Positions 32,601 to 40,498 of a stretch of DNA of 42,219 bases are shown here, one piece after another. The translations under genes were made by a program, and so were the position numbers. The number at the start of each line of letters is the position of its first letter. Position 1 is the first letter of the stretch. The notes under the pieces were generated by a model. That model was given only the letters and a program-made list of their open reading frames with translations. It was not told where the DNA came from and searched no databases. Origin of the DNA: Kiritimatiellia bacterium (lineage in GTDB: Bacteria; Verrucomicrobiota; Kiritimatiellia; RFP12; UBA1067); the NCBI GenBank assembly GCA_028686345.1, contig JAQUCE010000036.1, positions 1 through 42,219 of the forward strand, in the 5' to 3' direction.

Positions 32601-35234
32601 CTATTTACGGTAACGCTGGATCGCTTCGCGCATGGCTTCCATGTTGCGCGTGCTTAAGGTCCGGCCATAGGCCCCCGGATAAAAGCTGACGGACTGGCAG
32701 TCATTAAACGGATGCATCTCGTCCCAGATCGAATTGCTATATGGATAACTGCAAAAAAGGGAGAAAGGCGCCCAGCCATCCCGATTGTACTTTGCCGCCA
32801 TCTCTCCAAGGTAGAGCAGTTCACTTGGAGAACCAGGGGATTTTTCGCGGAAACACGGCGTTGTATAGAGCAGTTTCAACTTGCCGATAGCAGGCAGCTC
32901 CTCACTCCGGTATTTCTCGTCTTTGGAACTAAAATGATTGAGATAGGGACAAAAAACATCGATGTAGGGGCGCATTTTCCGGATTATGTCCGGTGTGCTG
33001 CTCTGAACCTCGCCCGGGTTGCACCAGATTTGCACTTCCGGGGTGGCGGCACGGAGTTTCTGCGCCAGCTCCAGCCAGCGGTCTACTGTTTTAGCAGTCG
33101 GTTCGTCGATCAGGAATGCGCTCCAGTCATTTTCCGTCAGCCCGAGCTTGCGCAGCTTTCCCAGGTGGGCCTTCAGTGCTTGCGGTTCATAATCGTTCAG
33201 CGAAATATAGAAATGCCTTAAGCCGTATTTCTCCATCTCCTCCTTGGAGACAACGACTCCGTTAATCAGATTCAGCCCGATGTCATGGAACAGTTTCCAG
33301 CACGACTCGCGGTTGAAGGGACGACACCAGCCGCCAACCACCGGCGTTGATCTCTTGTTGTCCGGCGGCGTTACCATGACATCAAATTCAATTTTACGCT
33401 CTCCCAAAGACAACGTCGGAACGTATTTGCCCTGTTTCAGCGAAGCAGTGGAAAACGTCAGCCACAGCGAGGCATTCTGCTGGGGCGGCACAATGATCTC
33501 ACTGCGCTCTAGCAGTATTGTCGGTGTCCAGGAGTAGAGCGCGGTATTCATGTACGCAACCAGCCGAAGCTGCGGCGCACCTTTGCCGGATAGCTGGAGA
33601 ACAGGTTTAACCGGCGTATCGGTTTCGTTACGCAAGTGCAGTAATACGCTAGCCGTATCGCCGCGGGGAATCTGCAGCACGATTTTTTCCGGCTCCACTG
33701 TATCTTCAGCCAGCGGAGCGCTGATTCGGGAGAAAGCGCCCCATGGATTTTGCTGCTGCCACAGCGTTGTGGGCTGTTGAGAAACCGCCCGGCGAAACGT
33801 TTGGGGCAATGCGGCTTCACTGTCTGTAATAAAGATTTTATCGACCCGCCGATAGGTGTAGGGGCCTTTGCCGATATTTTTATTCAAGCTCAGTTCCAGC
33901 TGGCCAGCGGGCAGCTCAACCGGCAGGCATTCCCAAGTTAATTGGTTGTTTGTGCGTTGGAGACGATCCTCTGGCTGCCCGTAATTGAGGGTGGCGATTG
34001 CTTTGTCCTGCGCATCTGTGAAAGCGAGGTCGAAGAGGCTGTAATATTTATGAAACATGAAGTAACGCACCCACACATAATATTTACCGGCGTGCGGCAG
34101 CATAAGCGGGCTAACAGCCGAGGCCGGGCCATCGCCATAGCCGGCCTGGAGAATTTTGTTCGAGGCATCGGTCAACTCCTTGACCTCCCAGCCTTTCACA
34201 GGGCGCATCTCCTCAGCCTCGATTTCCTTGCCGAAAGATTTGGAGTAATCGTTTTTCAACTCTGAGGCTAGTCGTTTTTTTTCAGCTGCAACATCAGCTG
34301 GCGTGCCGATTAAATTCACCTCTTCATCAAAATAGGAGTAGGCTGCCAGCCGCTTTTCAGCGTCGTTTTCCGGTTGCTCCGCGATTTTTTTCAGGAAAGA
34401 GGTGCGCCAGTCCAAATAGTACTGCCTTTGTTTCAAAGTCAGGCTCTCCCATGGGAGGCTGCCAGGTCTTTGTGACCAAGCGTTCCAGCTCTGGCGTATG
34501 GGGTCGGAGGCGGGGTAACTGCTGTTGCCAGCTACTTCGTCGAGGCCTTCGAGCAGTGGGTCAGCAGTCAGGACAACCATGGCCACTTTTCGGAAGGTGT
34601 ATGGCCCACCGTGGATCATCGTGGCGAGTTCCAGCGTATAATCGCCGGGAGCCAACTCCACCATTGGGCCGCTTTCCCACATAAAACCGGTTGGCATATG
34701 CTTGAGATCCGGCAGACGTTCCGGTCGCATGGGGCTGTGTTCACTCCAGTCAAAACGACAGGAGTAATATTCACCTTTTGCGGAAACCACGCTCGGATCA
34801 GTTTGGTTCAACAGTTCCGGCGGCAGGATGCGCAGGGTAAAAGATGCGAGATGTCCTTCCAGGCGATAATACTTTACCCAAACACGATAAAACCCTGGCT
34901 CATCAATGTGCAGCGCGGCGCGCGCCGACGTTTCGCCATGGCCGTAGCTTCCATGCAGGACTTCGGTGCCATCGACTTTAGCGGGTTTCCATTTACCGGG
35001 ATTGGCGCTGAACGCCTCCGGCCGCAAGGTGGCCGCAGGAAATGCGACAGGGCAACTCTGCTCCCGCGCTTCCGGCAGGCGGTTTTTGCTCCAGTGTCGC
35101 TGAAAATCCCTGAACACATCAATACTGCTGCCAAAGCTCTCCCAGTTCAGTTCAGACGGTTCGTCCTCTACCGCCACAAGCGGAGCGGCCCCCACGGTCA
35201 ATAGCATGAGTGTTGCAAGCAGATATTTTGTCAT
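32601..35234 (-). CDS. Secreted DUF4091-like glycoside hydrolase-fold protein with duplicated beta domains
   Basis: An 877-aa exported protein with a signal peptide (MTKYLLATLMLLTVGAAPLV). Two related beta-sandwich regions (about residues 70-230 and 330-480) share FYRVWVKYYRL and YYVWVRYFMF, each followed by a YTFRKV or YTYRRV element. These are probably carbohydrate-binding modules. A third beta region (about 520-640) precedes a C-terminal TIM-barrel-like part (about 650-877) with GWCRPFNRESCWKLFHDIGL, FYISLNDYEP, FLIDEPTAKTVDRWLELAQK and WCNPGE. This resembles DUF4091 glycoside hydrolase-type domains, and the Asp-Glu of FLIDEP is a candidate catalytic acid. Substrate unknown. It is second in an operon, 50 bp after the ceramidase-like gene. 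GAGGT precedes the ATG. Confidence 0.75.
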   Translation of the reverse strand: MTKYLLATLMLLTVGAAPLVAVEDEPSELNWESFGSSIDVFRDFQRHWSKNRLPEAREQSCPVAFPAATLRPEAFSANPGKWKPAKVDGTEVLHGSYGHGETSARAALHIDEPGFYRVWVKYYRLEGHLASFTLRILPPELLNQTDPSVVSAKGEYYSCRFDWSEHSPMRPERLPDLKHMPTGFMWESGPMVELAPGDYTLELATMIHGGPYTFRKVAMVVLTADPLLEGLDEVAGNSSYPASDPIRQSWNAWSQRPGSLPWESLTLKQRQYYLDWRTSFLKKIAEQPENDAEKRLAAYSYFDEEVNLIGTPADVAAEKKRLASELKNDYSKSFGKEIEAEEMRPVKGWEVKELTDASNKILQAGYGDGPASAVSPLMLPHAGKYYVWVRYFMFHKYYSLFDLAFTDAQDKAIATLNYGQPEDRLQRTNNQLTWECLPVELPAGQLELSLNKNIGKGPYTYRRVDKIFITDSEAALPQTFRRAVSQQPTTLWQQQNPWGAFSRISAPLAEDTVEPEKIVLQIPRGDTASVLLHLRNETDTPVKPVLQLSGKGAPQLRLVAYMNTALYSWTPTILLERSEIIVPPQQNASLWLTFSTASLKQGKYVPTLSLGERKIEFDVMVTPPDNKRSTPVVGGWCRPFNRESCWKLFHDIGLNLINGVVVSKEEMEKYGLRHFYISLNDYEPQALKAHLGKLRKLGLTENDWSAFLIDEPTAKTVDRWLELAQKLRAATPEVQIWCNPGEVQSSTPDIIRKMRPYIDVFCPYLNHFSSKDEKYRSEELPAIGKLKLLYTTPCFREKSPGSPSELLYLGEMAAKYNRDGWAPFSLFCSYPYSNSIWDEMHPFNDCQSVSFYPGAYGRTLSTRNMEAMREAIQRYRK

Positions 35235-35284
35235 GTGTTTTTACCTCGGGTTAAAGGTGTGTTTGATTATTGTCGAAACAGACG

Positions 35285-36712
35285 CTACTCGCTTTTAAAT
35301 CGCGTGAGCATGCCCAGCAACTGTTCGATCATCTTAGGGGCGGCCTCGGTCTCGAGTCGGCTGGTGCTGAGCCACGTTTCATAGCCGCCCAATTTATGCT
35401 GTTCGACTGTCGGCAAGTAACCGAAATAACCGTGCGCCAGCGATACGACAAACGTGGGTTTAAAGGGGCTGCGGGCCTTCAATTCCAGGCCGATTTCGCT
35501 GAAGACCTCGACCGGGAAAGTAGCGATTCCGACCTCACCGATGCGAAAGGTCTGCAGCGGGAAACTCTCACGCTGCGGTGATGCGGGCATCATTAAAATG
35601 CGGTCAGCATAAATCTCCTCCAGCGAGCTTGGTTTGGCATTGGGAGGCAGTTTGGCCAGAACACCTCTGGCTCGTTCGAGTTGCTCTGAGCTCGGGTGGC
35701 GGAGCTGCAGGTTGATCTCCTCAAATGAGACGCCAAGCGGCACGCTGTCGTGCCACTGTATGGTTTGATAGGCCACATGCACGGCCTGCGCCACATCGTC
35801 GGCGACCTCCCGCATCCGCGCGTAAGGCTCCCTTTTCTCTGGCTTTTTAGTGAAGTCGATGTTATTGATATTGCCGCTTGTGCCGTTGCTCATCATGGCC
35901 ACGAACTGAGGAGTGCGGTGGTCGGCATCCAACAACTGGCGCATACGGTCGTCAAACATTCCAAAGTAATCAGCCGAGATGTCCGCGCCGCGTACGCCGC
36001 CAACATAATGCAACGAGTAGTTGGCCAGTAGCCCGATGGGGCGGCCTTCAAGCGACTTCACCGCAATCAGGCAGACTTGAGGATCCGTCGGTCCTGCGGG
36101 GCGCTCCAGGTTTGGACTGCCCGGCGGAGGATTCATCTTAACCAGATCGTTCGTGCTTCCAAAGGGATTCATCGTCATTGTGCCGGGTTTCATAAACCAG
36201 CGGCGGCAGAAAACATGTTGCGGCACCGACGCTGTCGCCCACCCGATACGGGCGGGTTCGAGGTTGTTGATCGCGCAGCGCACTGTGTCGACGATACGGC
36301 ATACCATAAACTCCTGGTAGTCATCCAACTCAGGCTTGAGGCTAAAACGATTGCCAATTGCGCTGGCCGCGGAGTGGGTGTGTACAGCGGAGACGAGTAT
36401 GTTGGCGCCCGGCATCCCACTCTCCTGCTGCACCCGCTGTCTTGCCTCGTCGCTGACCGCTCTCGAAATACCCAACACATCGCAAACGACAAATGCCATG
36501 CGCGTCTGGCCGTTATCCAACACCAGGCACTTTACCCAAAGATCGTCATGCACATGCGTGGCCGGATATGGGCGAAAACCGCCGATTATCATTGCCCCCA
36601 GGTTTGGTGTGATATTACCCTTGGCCACGCCTGCACGGAACGTGTCAGCCGAGCTAACAAAGACTCCGAAAAACATCGTGATACTTGCTGCGATCACTCC
36701 TATCCGTTTCAT
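35285..36712 (-). CDS. Secreted neutral/alkaline non-lysosomal ceramidase-like protein
   Basis: A 475-aa exported protein of the neutral ceramidase N-terminal domain family (PF04734-like). A signal peptide (VIAASITMFFGVFVSSADTF) is followed by FRAGVAKGNITPNLGAMI, the family's opening. HDDLWVKCLVLDNGQTRMAF and the zinc-ligand motif SAVHTHSAAS follow. NYSLHYVGG and SNGTSGNINNID are further conserved metal-site segments. True ceramidases (about 650-760 aa) also carry a C-terminal Ig-like domain; this one is shorter, as are many bacterial relatives found beside carbohydrate genes. Amide or ester hydrolysis is therefore only likely, and ceramide need not be the substrate. AAGGAG lies 5 nt before the ATG. 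It is first in a two-gene operon with the DUF4091-like protein. Confidence 0.85.
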   Translation of the reverse strand: MKRIGVIAASITMFFGVFVSSADTFRAGVAKGNITPNLGAMIIGGFRPYPATHVHDDLWVKCLVLDNGQTRMAFVVCDVLGISRAVSDEARQRVQQESGMPGANILVSAVHTHSAASAIGNRFSLKPELDDYQEFMVCRIVDTVRCAINNLEPARIGWATASVPQHVFCRRWFMKPGTMTMNPFGSTNDLVKMNPPPGSPNLERPAGPTDPQVCLIAVKSLEGRPIGLLANYSLHYVGGVRGADISADYFGMFDDRMRQLLDADHRTPQFVAMMSNGTSGNINNIDFTKKPEKREPYARMREVADDVAQAVHVAYQTIQWHDSVPLGVSFEEINLQLRHPSSEQLERARGVLAKLPPNAKPSSLEEIYADRILMMPASPQRESFPLQTFRIGEVGIATFPVEVFSEIGLELKARSPFKPTFVVSLAHGYFGYLPTVEQHKLGGYETWLSTSRLETEAAPKMIEQLLGMLTRFKSE

Positions 36713-36738
36713 ATGACTCCTTCTTATAAACTTTATCT

Positions 36739-36763
36739 ACAAGCAAAATGCTTGCACTACTTC
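36739..36763 (+). repeat. Module D copy
   Basis: CAAGCAAAATGCTTGCACTA and flanking bases repeat the module D core just upstream of the ceramidase-like gene. Confidence 0.7.
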
Positions 36764-36850
36764 AGTTTCTTCCCCCCAAACGCGCAGCGTTTGTTGACTA
36801 AACCAGCGGTGCATATTACACAACTTTTCAATGAGTGAGATAACATTGAA

Positions 36851-37095
36851 ATGTGTAGTAGTCGCTCTGCGAGCGACATCGGTTAACGATGCTGTGCGAC
36901 GATGTTGGTGGACGATTGGGATCATGCATGGGCTCGTCAACCAGCATCGTCGCCGCCATCGTCAACCAAAGGTGAAACCGATTGTCTGTAGGTCCGATTT
37001 CCAACCGGAAATGTCCGATTGGAAATCGGACCTACGTGACTTGTCCGATTGGAAATCGGACCTACGTGACTTGTCCGATTGGAAATCGGACCTAC
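36851..37095 (+). repeat. Composite intergenic element copy 3 (modules B-A-C, C amplified)
   Basis: B (36851-36880; GTAGTAGTCGCTCTGCGAGC) is followed by A (36881-36967, 87 bp) and C (36988-37035). The half-unit TCCGATTGGAAATCGGACCT is then tandemly repeated with a 30-bp period at 37036-37065 and 37066-37095. The order agrees with the inverted copy at 25064-25410 and shows that C can expand locally. The rest of 36713-37390 has simple GCGCACTCGCGCAC repeats, module D copies and the promoter region of the next gene. Confidence 0.85.
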
Positions 37096-37241
37096 CTTGC
37101 TCCCGCACAAAAGGCTCCATCTCTTTAACTTGCGCACTCGCGCACTTTAACACTCCGCGCCGAGCGCGGATGCAGTGGTATTCTCTCAACTCCTGTCGCG
37201 AAAAACAAGACAATCAGCTGCCTTCTTAATAAATTGTTGAA

Positions 37242-37285
37242 TGAGAATGTTTTCCGCAAGCAAGATGCCTGCACTACTCCACTAT
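37242..37285 (+). repeat. Module D copy
   Basis: GAGAATGTTTTCCGCAAGCA followed by AGATGCCTGCACTACTCC repeats module D with one base changed in the palindrome. It lies about 100 bp before the sulfide:quinone oxidoreductase gene. Confidence 0.7.
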
Positions 37286-37339
37286 CCCTTTCATTTTTTA
37301 GCGCTATAATTTTTCGGCTCGTATGCTGAGTGTCAGCTG

Positions 37340-37348
37340 TGATATAAT
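37340..37348 (+). promoter_or_regulatory. Extended -10 promoter of the sulfide:quinone oxidoreductase gene
   Basis: TGATATAAT matches the extended -10 consensus TGnTATAAT, 42 bp before the start codon. No good -35 is visible at 16-18 bp, as expected for an extended -10 promoter. A second TATAAT (37305-37310) lies upstream. Confidence 0.45.
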
Positions 37349-37390
37349 TTATTGTTTATTCATTAATTAAGAACACAAGGAAATCACGCA

Positions 37391-38806
37391 ATGAGTGATA
37401 AAAACTTTAAGATAATGCTGGAAAACGCGCTGGGTCAACTGGACCGTCGTACATTTTTAAAAGGCGCGGCAGCTGCCGGAGTTGTATCATTACTGGGCGT
37501 AAGGCCCGCAGAGGCCGCCGCCAGCGCCGCCAAGGTCAAGATCATCGTCATCGGCGGCGGTGCGGCTGGACTGGGCATGGCCGCGCGGCTAAGGCGCAAA
37601 CTGCCGCACTCGGAGATCACAGTGATTGATCCGGCAGAGCGGCAATACTACCAGCCTGGTTTCACCCTGATCGGCTCCGGCGTTTATACTCCGAAGCAAG
37701 TTTGGCACAAACAATCCGACTGCATGCCAAAAGGCGTAAAATGGGTCAAAAAAGCGGTGATCGCACTGGAGCCTGCGGCAAACAGCGTAATTGTCACGGA
37801 CAATGAAAAACATAGCTATGATTTTCTGGTGCTGACCCCAGGTCTGCAACTCAACTGGGAGCTGGTGGAGGGTCTCTCCCGGAAAACACTCGGCGAGGGT
37901 AATGTCCACAGTATCTACGATTTCGAGGGATCCCAAAAGATGTGGACAGCCATGCAAGCGTTTGTCGCGCAAGGCGGACGCGGCATCTTCACCGACACCT
38001 ACACCAAGCACAAGTGCGGCGGCGCGCCAAAAAAAATCTGCCTGCTGACCGAGCACCTCGCGCGCAAACGCAAAACCCGTGAGAGCTTGACACTCGACTA
38101 CTTCACAGGCTCAAAACAGCTGTACGACGTTCCCTTCTTTACGCCGCGGCTGGAGGAGATCTATAAAGAACGCAATGTCAGCGTGACCACCCGAACACAC
38201 GTCACAGGTGTTGATACGGCAGCCAAAAAAGCGTTCCTCAAACAAACTGAGATCATTAAAAAAGAGGTGACTGATCCGCTAAGTGGCGAGACCAAGAGCG
38301 TTGAGGAGTCGGTTGCAAAAACCTTCACCGAGTCATACGACATTCTGCATCTGGCACCGCCGCAGAGTGCGCCGGACTTTGTGCGTCAAGCCGGGCTTGG
38401 CTGGAGCGAGGGCAGCCTGGCCCCTGAGTCCTGGGTAATGGTCGACAAAGACACGTTAGTGCATAAAACCTTTCCTAATATTGTCAGCCTCGGGGATGTC
38501 GCCGGAATTCCGACGAGCAAAACCTCAGCGGCGGTCCGTAAGCAGGTGCCGGTGGCACTACGCAACCTGTTGTCGCTGATCGAAGGGCGCGCCCCTGAAG
38601 CAGTGTATAATGGATATGCCGCCTGTCCGATCATCACAGATTACGGGCATGTGCTGATGGCCGAATTCGACTATGATAAAAAGCCGCAAATCAGCTTTCC
38701 GCTCTCCATGTTTGACATGTCGAAAGAGAGTCGGATGGCCTGGATGCTGAAAGTTTATGTACTTAAACCGCTCTATTTTTACGGCATGATCCCGGGGTAC
38801 TGGTAA
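37391..38806 (+). CDS. sqr: Sulfide:quinone oxidoreductase, type II (SQOR-like)
   Basis: A 471-aa flavoprotein predicted to oxidise sulfide and pass electrons to the quinone pool at the membrane. A twin-arginine-like leader (DRRTFLKGAAAAGVVSLLG, residues 18-36) suggests Tat export or surface attachment. FAD binding is IIVIGGGAAGLGMAARL (51-67). Cys209 in KCGGAPKK and Cys412 in YAACPIITDY align with the two catalytic cysteines of human-type SQOR. AEFDYDKKPQISFP after the second cysteine is also typical. C-terminal hydrophobic/aromatic segments (KVYVLKPLYFYGMIPGYW) fit membrane docking. AAGGA precedes the ATG, with an extended -10 promoter upstream. Cysteine synthase 330 bp downstream makes sulfide the shared theme, although the Tat leader is unusual for this enzyme. 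Confidence 0.9.
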   Translation: MSDKNFKIMLENALGQLDRRTFLKGAAAAGVVSLLGVRPAEAAASAAKVKIIVIGGGAAGLGMAARLRRKLPHSEITVIDPAERQYYQPGFTLIGSGVYTPKQVWHKQSDCMPKGVKWVKKAVIALEPAANSVIVTDNEKHSYDFLVLTPGLQLNWELVEGLSRKTLGEGNVHSIYDFEGSQKMWTAMQAFVAQGGRGIFTDTYTKHKCGGAPKKICLLTEHLARKRKTRESLTLDYFTGSKQLYDVPFFTPRLEEIYKERNVSVTTRTHVTGVDTAAKKAFLKQTEIIKKEVTDPLSGETKSVEESVAKTFTESYDILHLAPPQSAPDFVRQAGLGWSEGSLAPESWVMVDKDTLVHKTFPNIVSLGDVAGIPTSKTSAAVRKQVPVALRNLLSLIEGRAPEAVYNGYAACPIITDYGHVLMAEFDYDKKPQISFPLSMFDMSKESRMAWMLKVYVLKPLYFYGMIPGYW

Positions 38807-38813
38807 TTGATTT

Positions 38814-38831
38814 GCGCTTGAGGCGCTTTTT
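38814..38831 (+). terminator. Possible intrinsic terminator after sqr
   Basis: GCGC-TTGAG-GCGC followed by TTTTT starts 8 bp after the stop codon. The stem is only 4 bp, so it would be weak. Confidence 0.3.
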
Positions 38832-38945
38832 ACCCGCTAATTTCCGCTAACAAAGTTTGTTGTCCAGCCTTTCCGTGTCCGGCGTAGCTGCGAAGCGCGA
38901 AGACGGAAGGCTGCTCCAAAACGGATTATTGAGACGTTACCGTAA

Positions 38946-38990
38946 AAGTGATAATGGAGTAGTGCAAGCATCTTGCTCGCAGAAAACATT
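38946..38990 (-). repeat. Module D copy
   Basis: AAGTGATAATGGAGTAGTGC and CTCGCAGAAAACATTTTCATT match module D in reverse orientation, between sqr and cysK. The remaining part of 38832-39132 has a TATACT -10-like hexamer at 39096-39101 that could serve cysK. Confidence 0.7.
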
Positions 38991-39132
38991 TTCATTCAAC
39001 ATGTTTTTAAGGACCAACATGTTTGTCTTGCCCTTTGGTAAGAGCCTAAGAGAAGAATATTTACTTTCGTTGTATCACAGAGTGTTGTTTTTCGTTATAC
39101 TATAAGAAACTTAAAAAGAGAAAGGTGACTCT

Positions 39133-40077
39133 ATGAATATTTGCAGCGACAACACATACTCAATTGGAAACACACCGCTGGTGAGTTTAAACAAATTGGC
39201 GCAAGGTTTGAAGGCAACGGTACTGGGGAAAGTCGAGGGGCGCAACCCCTCCTATTCAGTCAAATGCCGCACAGCCGCGTCAATTGTCTGGGAGGCCGAG
39301 AAGGCAGGCGATCTAAAACCAGGCATGACAATCCTGGAGGGTACCAGCGGCAACACCGGGATCGCGCTCTCGATGTGCGGCGCGGCGCGCGGCTATAAGG
39401 TTGCCTTGACAATGCCGGACAGCATGAGCATGGAGCGGCGCAATGTGCTCAAAGCCCTGGGTGCCGAGCTGATTTTAACGCCCGCGGCCGAAGGCATGGC
39501 CGGCGCTGTGAGCAAGGCCGAGCAGATGCGCGCCGAACATCCGGACAAATATTTTCTGGCTGACCAGTTCGCCAATCCAGCCAACCCTTTGATCCATTTT
39601 GAGACCACTGGTCCTGAGATCTGGGAGGATACCGAAGGCACGGTTGATCTCGTGGTTGCAGGTGTCGGCACTGGCGGCACAATTGTTGGAGTTGGGCAGT
39701 ATTTTCAAAGCATTGAAGCTGGCGTGACCATGGTTGCGGTAGAACCGGCTGAGAGTCCGCTCCTGAGTCAGACAATTGCCGGCGAGCCCCTGGCCCCCGG
39801 CCCACACGGGATTCAGGGGTTGGGTGCCAACTTCATCCCGGCAATCATCGACTTCTCGGTGATTGACCGGGTCGAAACCTGCACAACCGAGCTGGCCTTG
39901 GCAACATCGCGCCGCCTGGCCAAAGAGGCCGGGTTGCTCTCAGGCATCTCCTGCGGTGCCGCGGCAGCCGTCGCACTGCGGCTGGCTGCGCTCGATGAGT
40001 TCGCGGGTAAAACAATTGTCGTGATTCTGCCTGATTCCGGTGAGCGCTACCTCTCGACCAAACTGTTCACTGAATAA
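39133..40077 (+). CDS. cysK: Cysteine synthase (O-acetylserine sulfhydrylase)
   Basis: A 314-aa PLP enzyme that joins sulfide to O-acetylserine to form cysteine in the cytoplasm. The length is normal for CysK. GNTPLVSLNKL opens the fold. The PLP lysine is Lys44 in NPSYSVKCR. The substrate loop is EGTSGNTGIALSM, and the phosphate-binding loop is GVGTGGTIVGVG. The GISCGAAAAVAL helix and VVILPDSGERYLST end are intact. AAAGG lies upstream of the ATG. It follows sqr on the same strand but with 326 bp between, including a module D repeat, so it is probably transcribed separately. Together the two enzymes give oxidative and assimilatory sinks for sulfide. Confidence 0.95.
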   Translation: MNICSDNTYSIGNTPLVSLNKLAQGLKATVLGKVEGRNPSYSVKCRTAASIVWEAEKAGDLKPGMTILEGTSGNTGIALSMCGAARGYKVALTMPDSMSMERRNVLKALGAELILTPAAEGMAGAVSKAEQMRAEHPDKYFLADQFANPANPLIHFETTGPEIWEDTEGTVDLVVAGVGTGGTIVGVGQYFQSIEAGVTMVAVEPAESPLLSQTIAGEPLAPGPHGIQGLGANFIPAIIDFSVIDRVETCTTELALATSRRLAKEAGLLSGISCGAAAAVALRLAALDEFAGKTIVVILPDSGERYLSTKLFTE

Positions 40078-40094
40078 TTCGGCATACCGACGGG

Positions 40095-40445
40095 GAGCTC
40101 TAAACTCCGCACCTTTGACGAACAAACGCCAGGCATTCGTAAATTGCTTCATCCGCCTTCTTACATACGGCGTGACATGTAGAAGCAACACTACACCCCA
40201 AGGCGCGCCCTTCATGAGCCTGCTGCAAAATGCCGCTCGTAGAGCGGCTACTACACTGAACGACAACCATTGCATTTCACAGTGCAGCGCATGTGTAGTA
40301 GTTGCTCTATGAGCGACATATGCAGCGAATGTGTAGTAATCGCGCTAGCAGCGGCATCGGTTGACGATGCTGTGCGACGATGTTGGTTGATGATTGGGGT
40401 CATGCGGGGGCTCGTCCACCAACAGCGTCGCCGTTATCGTAAACC
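40095..40445 (+). repeat. Composite intergenic element copy 4 (modules E-B-B-A)
   Basis: E (40095-40230) starts CTCCGCACCTTTGACGAACA. Its small TTGCTTC..GAAGCAA hairpin has about 30 extra bases in the loop compared with copies 1 and 2. B follows (ATGCCGCTCGTAGAGCGGCT at 40231) with two further diverged B units (GTAGTAGTTGCTCTATGAGC; GTAGTAATCGCGCTAGCAGC). A is 40359-40445 (87 bp). The mtaB start codon is 54 bp downstream, so the element may lie in its leader. Confidence 0.85.
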
Positions 40446-40498
40446 GACCTCTGACCTCCGCGCCGGGCGCGGACTTAGTTGCACAAATTATTACCAGC

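Noticed and set aside
37011..37095. Possible CRISPR-like array of 30-bp repeats
   Set aside because: The units are contiguous without variable spacers and derive from module C; no cas genes are nearby.
40394..40498. N-terminal extension of the MtaB-type protein
   Set aside because: It is encoded by module A repeat sequence; family homology begins just after the ATG at 40499.
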